A stretch of 64,000 nt of DNA from Armatimonas rosea (GTDB lineage Bacteria > Armatimonadota > Armatimonadia > Armatimonadales > Armatimonadaceae): the NCBI RefSeq assembly GCF_014202505.1, contig NZ_JACHGW010000007.1:62001-126000 (forward strand). The letters are read 5' to 3'. The notes beneath the pieces were generated by a model. It ran no database searches, was not told the origin of the DNA, and saw nothing but the letters and a program-made list of their open reading frames with translations. The translations under genes and the position numbers were made by a program. The stretch's first letter is position 1; each line of letters starts with the position of its first letter. Shown one piece after another: positions 31,911 through 39,109 of the stretch.

Positions 31911-32486
31911 ATGCAGAAAGATGACCACGACCACGATCACGCCGATGTCCGCGAGACAAAGGCGATGCCGGGCTTTGAGCCGATGAAGGCGATCACCCGC
32001 TACGAGCTTGCCGCAACCCTCTTTGCCTTGGTCACGCATATCGAGGCGGCCGCCTCACAGCCTCGGCGAAGCCCGCGCGAGGTAAAGCCGGGGCGAAAGA
32101 GCAATACGGCCCCCGATCCGACGAAGGCAAAGCGCTTCTCCGATGTTCCCGCGAGCCACTGGGCTGCCAAGAGTATCGCGGGTCTAAACGCCCGTAATGT
32201 GGCCCGCGTGAGCACTTCCGCCTTTGAGGGAGAGAAGAGTGTCACGGGCAACGAAGCGGCTGTCTGGCTGGAGGGACTCGCCGCTTGGGTGGAGGGGCGT
32301 CCCAGTAAGGCCCGCTCGGCACGGGAGTTTGCCGCTGCAGGCTACGTCCCTCAGACCGATCCGCTGGTGAAGAAAGCCACGCAGCCCATCGCGGCGACGG
32401 AGGTATCCCAGGCCTTGGTGCGCGTGATCGCTCGTACGCAGGAAAAAGTGACGACGATCTCACCGGACTCACGCTTCGCAAAGTAG
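31911..32486 (+). CDS. SLH-like domain protein, 191 aa
   Basis: This gene lies 13 bases after mreB. The protein begins with a His/Asp-rich segment (DDHDHDHADV), which might bind metal. It then has two S-layer-homology-like pieces: ITRYELAATLFALVTHIE and FSDVPASHWAAKSIAGLNAR. A third weaker unit (IAATEVSQALVRVIARTQEK) is near the C-terminus. There is no signal peptide, which is odd for an SLH protein. A wall-related role is inferred from the domain and from murA-mreB. Confidence 0.65.
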   Translation: MQKDDHDHDHADVRETKAMPGFEPMKAITRYELAATLFALVTHIEAAASQPRRSPREVKPGRKSNTAPDPTKAKRFSDVPASHWAAKSIAGLNARNVARVSTSAFEGEKSVTGNEAAVWLEGLAAWVEGRPSKARSAREFAAAGYVPQTDPLVKKATQPIAATEVSQALVRVIARTQEKVTTISPDSRFAK

Positions 32487-32489
32487 GCG

Positions 32490-33428
32490 CTACTGGCCGA
32501 GGCGCTGAACCTGCACCAGGGGCTCCTCGGTGATCGTGCGGACCCGCCACTCCGGGGCGAGGGTCTGGGCGAGCTCTTCCTGTGCTGCGACCACGGATGC
32601 CGCATCTTGCGCCACCTGGTTGACAGAGAGTGCGAGCTCCTGAATCCGGCCCGTGGCGATACTCTGCGAGGCTTGGGTGTAGGCGGGCAGCGATGCACGC
32701 AGGGCACCGATCTGGCGGTAGACCTCTTCTCGTAGGGTTCGGGTGCGCCGCGCGAGCTGGGCAGCGTTCTTCAGCGCCCGTGCCCTGCGGACAGCCGCCT
32801 CGGCTTGTCGGTGCAAAGACGCCGCGATAATCGGGTCTTTCTCCCGCTGCGACTTAAACAGAAGCCCCTCCGCATCCACCACCAAGTCCGTGATCTCTGA
32901 CTCATCTACCGGTGCGCTCGGGGGCAGGGAGGCGACCGCCTCGCTGAGGGAGCGCAGGGTGCTCCGAAGCTCCGCCTCGGTCTCCACCTGGGCTACCTTC
33001 AGCTCCTGTACCTCGGAGAGTAGCTCGAAATAGGCATCCTCCAGAGTGTGTTTCTGAGGTAGCTGTGGGAGTGGCTGTCCCAGGAGTGTCGTGAAAATCG
33101 TGTCAAGCAGGGTCGGCACCACCACGGTAGGTTGGTTTTTCTGTGGTCGGAGTCGCTGGAGCTCAAAGGCGCTGATGGGGGTCTCGTGGATACGCTTGCG
33201 GCGTAGCCGAGGCATGAGGAGCACAGTCGCTCCCCCGTAGGCTACGCCCATGATTGCTCCCATGAGTAGGTTCTGATTGATGACCCCAATGCCCAAGCCT
33301 AAGGCCGCCGCGACACCCCCTGTTTGTAGCGTCTGCTGGCGCTCTGCCTTGGGATCGGTCTGCCCTCCACGATTGCGGATGACGGCCTCTCCGAAGGTCT
33401 TGCCAAGATCGTCTGGCCTCAAATCCAC
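32490..33428 (-). CDS. Membrane-associated coiled-coil protein (paralogue B), 312 aa
   Basis: The N-terminus is soluble, then two Gly-rich hydrophobic segments (GGVAAALGLGIGVINQNLL and MGAIMGVAYGGATVLLM) are followed by about 200 residues of helical coiled coil (VAQVETEAELRSTLRSLSEA, SLHRQAEAAVRRARALKNAA). It has the same plan as the gene upstream at 33428-34387. Its GTG start overlaps the upstream stop by one base (TAGTG). It is the last gene of a four-gene operon headed by a VWA protein. No family is recognised. Confidence 0.7.
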   Translation of the reverse strand: MDLRPDDLGKTFGEAVIRNRGGQTDPKAERQQTLQTGGVAAALGLGIGVINQNLLMGAIMGVAYGGATVLLMPRLRRKRIHETPISAFELQRLRPQKNQPTVVVPTLLDTIFTTLLGQPLPQLPQKHTLEDAYFELLSEVQELKVAQVETEAELRSTLRSLSEAVASLPPSAPVDESEITDLVVDAEGLLFKSQREKDPIIAASLHRQAEAAVRRARALKNAAQLARRTRTLREEVYRQIGALRASLPAYTQASQSIATGRIQELALSVNQVAQDAASVVAAQEELAQTLAPEWRVRTITEEPLVQVQRLGQ

Positions 33429-34387
33429 TAGCCCACTCCTACTCTCTGTTGCTGAGGTGTATCAAGCTCGGCGCGTGCTGTCGCCAGAGCATCGGCCTCC
33501 CGGGCCACTCCCCGCGCAACACTCGCGACCTGGGCGAGGCTGGTCGTATCTGTCCCCGTGACCACGGTCGAGCCCAGCTCCAGCCGAAGCGCCTCGATCT
33601 GCGCCTGGAGCTCCTGGCGCAGGAGGCTATTGCGCCGCAGGAGAGTCGCAGATTTCTCCATCGCACTGGCACTGCGCTCCAAGGCATCGGCCCGTCGCTC
33701 CAGGGAGTCCGCGGCCACCCGGTCCGTCTCGGTTAGAGCTTGCTGGCGCAGGCTCCCCGACTCTGCACGGAGGCTCTCTGTATCGCGGAGGGCGGTCTCG
33801 GCGGGGGCGGAAGGGAGGCGCTCCAGCGCGAGCCCGAGAACCCGAATCGCTTCCTTGAGCTCGTTCTGGGCGGCATCGGGCAGGTTGGTTTGTGACTGCG
33901 CCTCCCGTACCAGGAGTAAAAACGAGCGCGCCAGGGGATCGTCTTCTTGGGTCACAAGGAGGTCAAGCTCTTGAGGGCTAAGGGGAGTGGTCCCCCAGCG
34001 TCGCACGTAGTTTCGAGGGACAAGCCCACCCGCTGCAAACCCGCCCACCGAGGCAGCTCCCATCGCCGCAGCAAGCGCGGGCATGTTGGCGAGCGAGCCC
34101 AAGATCGCAGACTGCATCGCAAAACTACAGCCCAGCCCGCCGCCCATTCCGACCAGGATTCCCAGGAGCTGCCCTCGGACTTCCTGAATCGCTTTCTCCG
34201 CAACCTCCGGAGCAAGCCCCGACTCCTTTGCCCAGAACCGTGTGAGGGCATTCGAGCCTGTTTTTGTGGCAAAGGCGCTACGAAGCCTACCTCCGGGAGC
34301 GTTTCCCTGGGAGAACTGGGCCACTGCACGCATCCGAAAGATCTCCACGGAGCGGTTAGGGCCAAGGTCTGCGGGCTGAAGTTCCAT
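33428..34387 (-). CDS. Membrane-associated coiled-coil protein (paralogue A), 319 aa
   Basis: Residues about 70-125 contain Gly/Ala-rich membrane segments (GILVGMGGGLGCSFAMQSAI, ALAAAMGAASVGGFAAGGLV). The remaining part is a long charged helix with a heptad-like pattern (RQQALTETDRVAADSLERRA, DALERSASAMEKSATLLRR). Both this and the next protein start M-[ED]-L-x-P-x-D-L-G and share the order linker, membrane pair, coiled coil, so they are paralogues. They may form a hetero-oligomer with the VWA protein. The function is unknown. Confidence 0.7.
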   Translation of the reverse strand: MELQPADLGPNRSVEIFRMRAVAQFSQGNAPGGRLRSAFATKTGSNALTRFWAKESGLAPEVAEKAIQEVRGQLLGILVGMGGGLGCSFAMQSAILGSLANMPALAAAMGAASVGGFAAGGLVPRNYVRRWGTTPLSPQELDLLVTQEDDPLARSFLLLVREAQSQTNLPDAAQNELKEAIRVLGLALERLPSAPAETALRDTESLRAESGSLRQQALTETDRVAADSLERRADALERSASAMEKSATLLRRNSLLRQELQAQIEALRLELGSTVVTGTDTTSLAQVASVARGVAREADALATARAELDTPQQQRVGVG

Positions 34388-34399
34388 CGTGTAGGGTAC

Positions 34400-35086
34400 C
34401 TAGCGCCGTGTGAGCACGACAACCAGCAGGAAGAGTGCGGCAATTCCCCCCAGAACCAGAACCAAGGGGCTGTACCAGCTTAGGAACTGGAAGATAAAGA
34501 GCGCGAGCGCGGCAAAGATCCCGATGATCAGGCCGATTCGCGCCGCACTGGAGGGGTTGCCCTGCTTGTTGGTCGAGCGGGCGATCAGATAGACCAAGAA
34601 CGGGAGCATGAAGAGGCAGATCAGCAGGCCGATCCCCATCACGACCCACTTGTCTACGAGGCTCTCGACCGCAAAGGAGTAGTACTCATTGGCACCAGAC
34701 GGGTACCGAGTCACCATCCCTTTTTCATTCTCTACCTCGAAGTAGCCGGCGTGGTCGCCCTTGGCAAAGCCGTTGATCTCCCAGGTCAGGTTGAGGCCAT
34801 TCTCCGTGTTGCCGCTGAGCTGCTTGGCATCGAAGCTGGGCTCGCCGTCTTTGGACTTGTCGTGGAACTTGGCGCTCTTGACCGTGAACCCATCGGGGTC
34901 TTTGTACTCCAGGTGAAGCGTGTACTTCTCATTGGTCCGGTAGAGGCTCTTCAGATCATCGGGAGCCGCGAGCGCTTTGAGCTCTGGCTTCCCCGCCAGG
35001 CTGGGGAGAGCAAGGGCAAGTAGCGCGACGAGAAGGGTGACAAGGCGGGTCAATCTCACAGTTTTCCTCAAGGTTTTTCGTTTCAA
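34400..35086 (-). CDS. Membrane protein with beta-rich exported domain, 228 aa
   Basis: A signal-type segment (LTRLVTLLVALLALALPSLAG) leads into about 110 exported residues with Ig-like or cadherin-like strands (YTLHLEYKDPDGFTVKSAKF, NLTWEINGFAKGDHAGYFEV). Three C-terminal membrane helices follow (VVMGIGLLICLFMLPFLVYL, IGLIIGIFAALALFIFQFL, YSPLVLVLGGIAALFLLVVV). The start overlaps the VWA gene's stop by four bases. The exported domain may present a ligand to the neighbouring VWA domain; this is inference. Confidence 0.7.
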   Translation of the reverse strand: MKRKTLRKTVRLTRLVTLLVALLALALPSLAGKPELKALAAPDDLKSLYRTNEKYTLHLEYKDPDGFTVKSAKFHDKSKDGEPSFDAKQLSGNTENGLNLTWEINGFAKGDHAGYFEVENEKGMVTRYPSGANEYYSFAVESLVDKWVVMGIGLLICLFMLPFLVYLIARSTNKQGNPSSAARIGLIIGIFAALALFIFQFLSWYSPLVLVLGGIAALFLLVVVLTRR

Positions 35087-36228
35087 ATCGTTTTGTTCGG
35101 GTCGCTGAACTTCAGTCGGGTCTCTTTGACAAGAGCTCCGTTGCTGTCCAGGATACTCACGCGAACCTCATCGCCATAGCGGAGCGGCGATGGAGCCTCC
35201 AGCGGGACTCCGTTATGGTAGACACGGGCTTTGGTCCCTGGTTGCGGAACGAGCGTAAACTGCCCCCGACCTCCCTTGACCGTCGCGACCACCTCACGGG
35301 TTCCTGCGAGGGGATAGGCATCGAGAGCGGCAGAGCCCCCTTCACCGCCCAATCGGAGCGTGGTATTTCCCCGGACATCGAAGTCGCGTGGGGGGCCGGA
35401 GCCCGCGATCCGCAGGGGGAGGGGCTTGGGGCGGAGAACCGCAAAGAGAACAGCGGCGAGGGCGGCCCCTCCGACTCCCAACAGAAGCGCCCAGGGAAAC
35501 TCTTCAGTCTTGGGGGGCGGCGCAGGAGCGCTGGTGGTCTGCTGCGAGGGCTCCGGTGTCGCAGGAGCCGCTTCCTTGGGGGCGACCTTAAAGCGCTCCT
35601 TGGGCCGCCCCGATGGCAGAATCTCCACCCCGATCCCAAAGGTCTTGCCCGGACTGGCGTTCATCCACGCAAGCTGCGACTCGTAGTCCTGGTTCTCGGG
35701 GGTGCTGGGGTAGACATCCAGCTTGCCTGGGGTGTAGTACTTTTGGTACTCGGTGTAGGCATCGGGGGTGTTCTTAGGCGGGTCGTTGAACGAGTCCGTC
35801 ATGATGACGATAAACGGGGTCTTCCCCGACGCATGGGCGAGCTTGAGGGCTTCGTGGTGCGGCTGGCGGATATTGGTGCCCTCACCCGGCTCCGGCTTGA
35901 GAGGGAGCTGCTCGATAAGCTTGCGCCGCGCTGCCGGTGTCTGCGGGGTCTCGTCGAAGACCTTCTTAAAGCCCGAACCAAAGGTGTAGAGAACCAGCTG
36001 GTCGCCATCACTCAGGCCGTCTTTGACAATCGCCTCCGCCGCGCTGCGCATCTTCCGGTTGTAGTCATCGACCTTCATCGACTCCGAGACATCCATGATC
36101 AGCACAACGCACTTGGGGGTCTTGTCTTTGAGCTCACTCACAATCTCTCTGGTATCGCTCTGGGCGAGGGCGGGGAGGAGAGCCGTCAGGAGGGCAAAAA
36201 AGGTAAGTGAAAATCGCAGCATCCGCAC
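35083..36228 (-). CDS. VWA-domain membrane protein, 381 aa
   Basis: A signal peptide (FSLTFFALLTALLPALAQ) precedes a von Willebrand A domain with an intact MIDAS (CVVLIMDVSESMKVDDYN, then GEGTNIRQPHHEAL and IVIMTDSFND). A Pro/Gln/Ser-rich linker and one membrane helix (FPWALLLGVGGAALAAVLFA) follow. The C-terminal domain is beta-rich and FHA-like or Ig-like (LRYGDEVRVSILDSNGALV). GTG 36228 has TACAAT nine bases upstream; an ATG lies at 36222. It is the first gene of a four-gene operon. VWA proteins with MIDAS usually bind protein partners through a metal. Confidence 0.82.
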   Translation of the reverse strand: MRMLRFSLTFFALLTALLPALAQSDTREIVSELKDKTPKCVVLIMDVSESMKVDDYNRKMRSAAEAIVKDGLSDGDQLVLYTFGSGFKKVFDETPQTPAARRKLIEQLPLKPEPGEGTNIRQPHHEALKLAHASGKTPFIVIMTDSFNDPPKNTPDAYTEYQKYYTPGKLDVYPSTPENQDYESQLAWMNASPGKTFGIGVEILPSGRPKERFKVAPKEAAPATPEPSQQTTSAPAPPPKTEEFPWALLLGVGGAALAAVLFAVLRPKPLPLRIAGSGPPRDFDVRGNTTLRLGGEGGSAALDAYPLAGTREVVATVKGGRGQFTLVPQPGTKARVYHNGVPLEAPSPLRYGDEVRVSILDSNGALVKETRLKFSDPNKTI

Positions 36229-36286
36229 AATGTTCCTATTGTACCGGATAGGACGCTTCCGCGGCGGCTTTAGTTACGCAGGCCAC

Positions 36287-36315
36287 TTGCCGATAGAGAA
36301 AGAAAGCGATACAAT
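36287..36315 (+). promoter_or_regulatory. Sigma-70 promoter of the mgtE leader
   Basis: TTGCCG (36287-36292), 17 bases, then TACAAT (36310-36315). The start would be near 36322, about 225 bases before the mgtE ATG. Confidence 0.55.
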
Positions 36316-36321
36316 CGCGCG

Positions 36322-36546
36322 GTTCCCTTAGCACAAAACACGTGCGGGAGACCAGGAGAACCCGAAATGTCGGACGGTTCCAGTTACCACCACCAAGAAA
36401 CACCCATGAAAGAAAATGCGACGGACGAAGGCTTAAAGCCGTCGCGGCGGACGACACGCCCCTAAGCACTTGATGCGATAGGGCACCGTTGCCCGTCGCG
36501 ACTTCCACAATCCTTCATTCCCGGCTGCATGATGAGGACCACTCAC
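36322..36546 (+). promoter_or_regulatory. Long structured 5' leader of mgtE (candidate riboswitch)
   Basis: This non-coding stretch of about 225 bases holds several hairpins: GCAC...GTGC (36331-36345), a 7-bp GCGACGG/CCGTCGC stem (36418-36445), a GGCG/CGCC hairpin, and CCCTA...TAGGG near 36459-36483. Leaders of mgtE genes are commonly Mg2+ (M-box) or c-di-AMP (ydaO) riboswitches. The M-box consensus is not recognisable. The 5' part, CTTAG-hairpin-CGGGAGACC, recalls the beginning of the ydaO aptamer, but the later conserved blocks are not clear. No protein gene is seen here. Confidence 0.45.
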
Positions 36547-37944
36547 ATGATCCGGATGGAAACACTCGAAAAGAACACCGAGCGTCTTGAGGTCGGCCTT
36601 AAAGACGTTCTTCGTTCGCCCGATGACGCACCGCTGATCGCGGTGCTCGATGGCTACCACCCTGCAGACATTGCGGAGGTGATGGAGCGCCTCGACGACA
36701 CCGACTCGATCCGTGTCTTCCGCATCCTCGACCTCGTCCGTGCTGCGGAAGTACTCGACGAGCTCGACTCGGACACCGCACGCTATCTTCTCGATAACGA
36801 GGTTCCGGAGCGCATCGCGAGCCTGCTCGATATCCTGCCCGCCGACGATGTGGCGGAGATTGTCTCTGAGGTCACGAGCGGCGAGAAACAGGAAGAGATC
36901 CTCCAGGGGCTCGCCGACCGTGCGCCTGAAGATGCACAGGATGTGCGTGAGCTTCTCGCCTTCAAGCCGGGCACAGCCGGGCGCTTGATGACCGATCGGT
37001 TTGTCAGCCTGGCCCCGAACCAGAGCGCGGAGTCCGCGTTTGCCACCCTGCGGAGCTTTGCGGACGACGCTGAGACCTTCAACGCACTCTATGTTCTGGA
37101 GGGAGAGCGCCTTGTCGGGGTGCTCTCGCTACGGGACCTGCTACGGGCTCGCCCCAACCAGCGCCTGAGCGAGCTGATGATCCGGGATATCGTCTCGATC
37201 CCCGCCGATCTCGACCAGGAAGAGGTCGCCCGCCTTGTTGCCAAGTACGACTTCACCGCCCTGCCCGTGGTGCTCTCCGATGGCACGATGGCGGGTATCG
37301 TCACGGTGGATGACGTGGTCGATATCCTGGAGCAGGAGCAGACCGAGGATATCTTCAAGCAGAGCGCGATCCACGCCGAGCCGGGGGTCCTCAATGCGCC
37401 CTACTTCTCCGCTCCCATCTGGCGCGTCGTCAAGAGCCGTGTCGGCTGGCTGATCCTGCTCTTTGTCGCCGAGACCGCCACGAGCTCTGTTCTCCAGCAC
37501 TTCGAGGACGAGCTAAAGCGGGTGGTGGCCCTGAGTTTCTTTATTCCCTTGCTGATCGGCACGGGAGGAAACGCTGGCTCCCAGACCGTCTCGACGATCA
37601 TCCGTGCGATGGCGCTGAAGGAGATTCGGGGCCGCGATGCGTGGCGGGTGTTGCTCCGTGAGGCGGGGACAGGGCTCCTGCTGGGGCTCTTGCTGGGAGT
37701 GATTGCCTTTGTGCGCTCGATGATCATGGGGCGTGGGCTACCCCTCTCGCTGGTGGTCTCCCTGACGATTGTCGCGGTCTGTGCGTGGGCTAACACAATC
37801 GGCTCGCTCGTGCCCTTGCTGGCGACCAAGCTGAAGATCGACCCCGCGCTGGTCTCGGCGCCTCTGATTGCGACCCTCGTGGATGCGACCGGGCTGATTA
37901 TCTACCTGAATATCGCCCACATGATCCTGAAAGAGCTCCACTAA
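36547..37944 (+). CDS. mgtE: Magnesium transporter MgtE
   Basis: The ATG at 36547 has GAGG nine bases upstream. The 465-residue protein has the MgtE N domain with superhelical repeats (HPADIAEVMERLDDTDSIRV, PADDVAEIVSEVTSGEKQEE), two CBS domains (LMTDRFVSLAPNQSAESAFA and MIRDIVSIPADLDQEEVARL), a plug helix, and five C-terminal membrane helices with the pore signature PLLIGTGGNAGSQTVSTIIR. It is a Mg2+-gated Mg2+ channel. The long structured leader suggests RNA-level control. Confidence 0.96.
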   Translation: MIRMETLEKNTERLEVGLKDVLRSPDDAPLIAVLDGYHPADIAEVMERLDDTDSIRVFRILDLVRAAEVLDELDSDTARYLLDNEVPERIASLLDILPADDVAEIVSEVTSGEKQEEILQGLADRAPEDAQDVRELLAFKPGTAGRLMTDRFVSLAPNQSAESAFATLRSFADDAETFNALYVLEGERLVGVLSLRDLLRARPNQRLSELMIRDIVSIPADLDQEEVARLVAKYDFTALPVVLSDGTMAGIVTVDDVVDILEQEQTEDIFKQSAIHAEPGVLNAPYFSAPIWRVVKSRVGWLILLFVAETATSSVLQHFEDELKRVVALSFFIPLLIGTGGNAGSQTVSTIIRAMALKEIRGRDAWRVLLREAGTGLLLGLLLGVIAFVRSMIMGRGLPLSLVVSLTIVAVCAWANTIGSLVPLLATKLKIDPALVSAPLIATLVDATGLIIYLNIAHMILKELH

Positions 37945-37955
37945 AGAACAAGGCC

Positions 37956-37985
37956 CCCTGCACGGCAACCCGTGCAGGGAGCTTT
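37956..37985 (+). terminator. Terminator of mgtE
   Basis: A perfect 10-bp stem CCCTGCACGG/CCGTGCAGGG with a four-base loop, followed by a short pyrimidine-rich tract (GCTTTCTCTCT). It lies between the convergent mgtE and DUF937 genes and may serve both. Confidence 0.7.
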
Positions 37986-37989
37986 CTCT

Positions 37990-38574
37990 CTAGCGCTTCA
38001 GGAAACGCCCCGCCAGCCCGATGATGTCATCGACCGGGGAGCCATCGTGGTTCTGGTCTAGGAGCTGGCCCACCATACCCATGAGCCCGCTGGCGGCAGG
38101 CTGCGCTTGCTGCTGGCCGCCACCGCCTAGGAGCATCCCGGCCAGCCCAGCGACATCGAGGCCCTGCTGCTGCTTTTGCTGACCCAGGTAGCCCAGGACG
38201 AGCGGAGCGAGCATCTGCAAGAGTGCTCCGCCATTTGCCCCCCCGAGCTGCTGGCTGACAAGGCCGCTGATGGCATCGCTCTGGCCGCCTAGGACATGGC
38301 CCAGGATCGCGGCACCGGGGCCGTCTTGGTAGCCCGCGATGGATCCCTCGACATTCTCAAGCACGCTGCCATCATGGTCGTTGGAGATCGCGCTGTGGAG
38401 TGCCTCGGCGCCCCCTTCGGTCTGTGCATTGCGGGCAAGCGCCCCTAGAAGGATCGGGAGGGCGGCCTGGATTCCGTTCTGCGCCGTGCCCTCATCCACC
38501 CCGAGCTTCTCCGCGATCTGCCCGACCGCACCGCCACCGAGCTGCCCCATTAAACCCTGAAGGAGATTGTCCAT
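37990..38574 (-). CDS. DUF937 (YidB-like) protein
   Basis: The 194-residue protein begins MDNLLQGLMGQLGGGAVGQI and has the DUF937 pattern of helix, Gly-rich turn, VDEGTAQNGIQAALPILLGA, ILGHVLGGQSDAISGLVSQQ and MLAPLVLGYLGQQKQQQ. A Gln/Gly-rich linker leads to a C-terminal DLLDQNHDGSPVDDI-type EF-hand-like loop (LLDQNHDGSPVDD), which may bind calcium. No signal peptide is present. The family function is unknown. Confidence 0.85.
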   Translation of the reverse strand: MDNLLQGLMGQLGGGAVGQIAEKLGVDEGTAQNGIQAALPILLGALARNAQTEGGAEALHSAISNDHDGSVLENVEGSIAGYQDGPGAAILGHVLGGQSDAISGLVSQQLGGANGGALLQMLAPLVLGYLGQQKQQQGLDVAGLAGMLLGGGGQQQAQPAASGLMGMVGQLLDQNHDGSPVDDIIGLAGRFLKR

Positions 38575-38659
38575 TCGTCTTGTGTCCTACGTGTAAAATC
38601 TGGCGTATCTCTCGCCAGAGATGGGACGTAGACAGATAGGGAGAAGTTCCACACGAAGC

Positions 38660-38694
38660 AAAAAACAAGGCCCCTCTGTTGCCAGAGAGGCCTT
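38660..38694 (-). terminator. Terminator after the two-gene module
   Basis: A 12-bp stem AAGGCCTCTCTG/CAGAGGGGCCTT (one G-U pair, four-base loop) followed on the minus strand by G then six T. It begins four bases after the stop at 38699. Confidence 0.9.
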
Positions 38695-38698
38695 GCGC

Positions 38699-39094
38699 TT
38701 ACAGACCGGCGACCATTGCACGGAGCTCTTCCGTGCTCTTGCCCTTGAGAGACTCGGTGTCTTTCTCATCGAGGATCTCCAGGATCTTCTTCTTCTGCTC
38801 GGCGTTGGCACGGGCCTTCGCCGCTGCCTCGTTCTCGGCCAGCCGGACACCGATGACGTGCTTGACGATATCCAGGGCTAGCTGGTCCTTCTCCGCCGCC
38901 GCACTCTTGGCGGTCGGGTTCACAAACGAAACCTCGGTCTGTGTAGTCACTTTGTGGTGCAGCCCCCGCGCGATCTCGTCGAGGTTGACCTTGCTCGTTG
39001 GCGAGGTCAGCGGGAGCTCCCAGAGGTCTTCGACCGAGAGGAGCCCCTTGGTTGTCTCGAAGCGTAGCTTAAGACGTGTTGCCTTTTCAAACAT
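38699..39094 (-). CDS. Conserved hypothetical protein, 131 aa (partner of the 682-aa protein)
   Basis: The start has AAGGA upstream. The 131-residue protein begins MFEKATRLKLRFETTKGLLS and continues VEDLWELPLTSPTSKVNLDE, with a later DIVKHVIGVRLAENEAA helix and a C-terminal KSTEELRAMVAGL. I recall the same plan in small proteins of phages and bacteria, but no function is known to me. It is mainly helical and has no membrane segment. It sits 15 bases after the 682-residue gene in one transcription unit that ends in a strong terminator. Confidence 0.75.
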   Translation of the reverse strand: MFEKATRLKLRFETTKGLLSVEDLWELPLTSPTSKVNLDEIARGLHHKVTTQTEVSFVNPTAKSAAAEKDQLALDIVKHVIGVRLAENEAAAKARANAEQKKKILEILDEKDTESLKGKSTEELRAMVAGL

Positions 39095-39109
39095 AGTTGT
39101 TTCTTTCCT

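Noticed and set aside
36322-36546. M-box (Mg2+) riboswitch call for the mgtE leader
   Set aside because: The conserved M-box core could not be found by eye, so the region is reported only as a structured leader.
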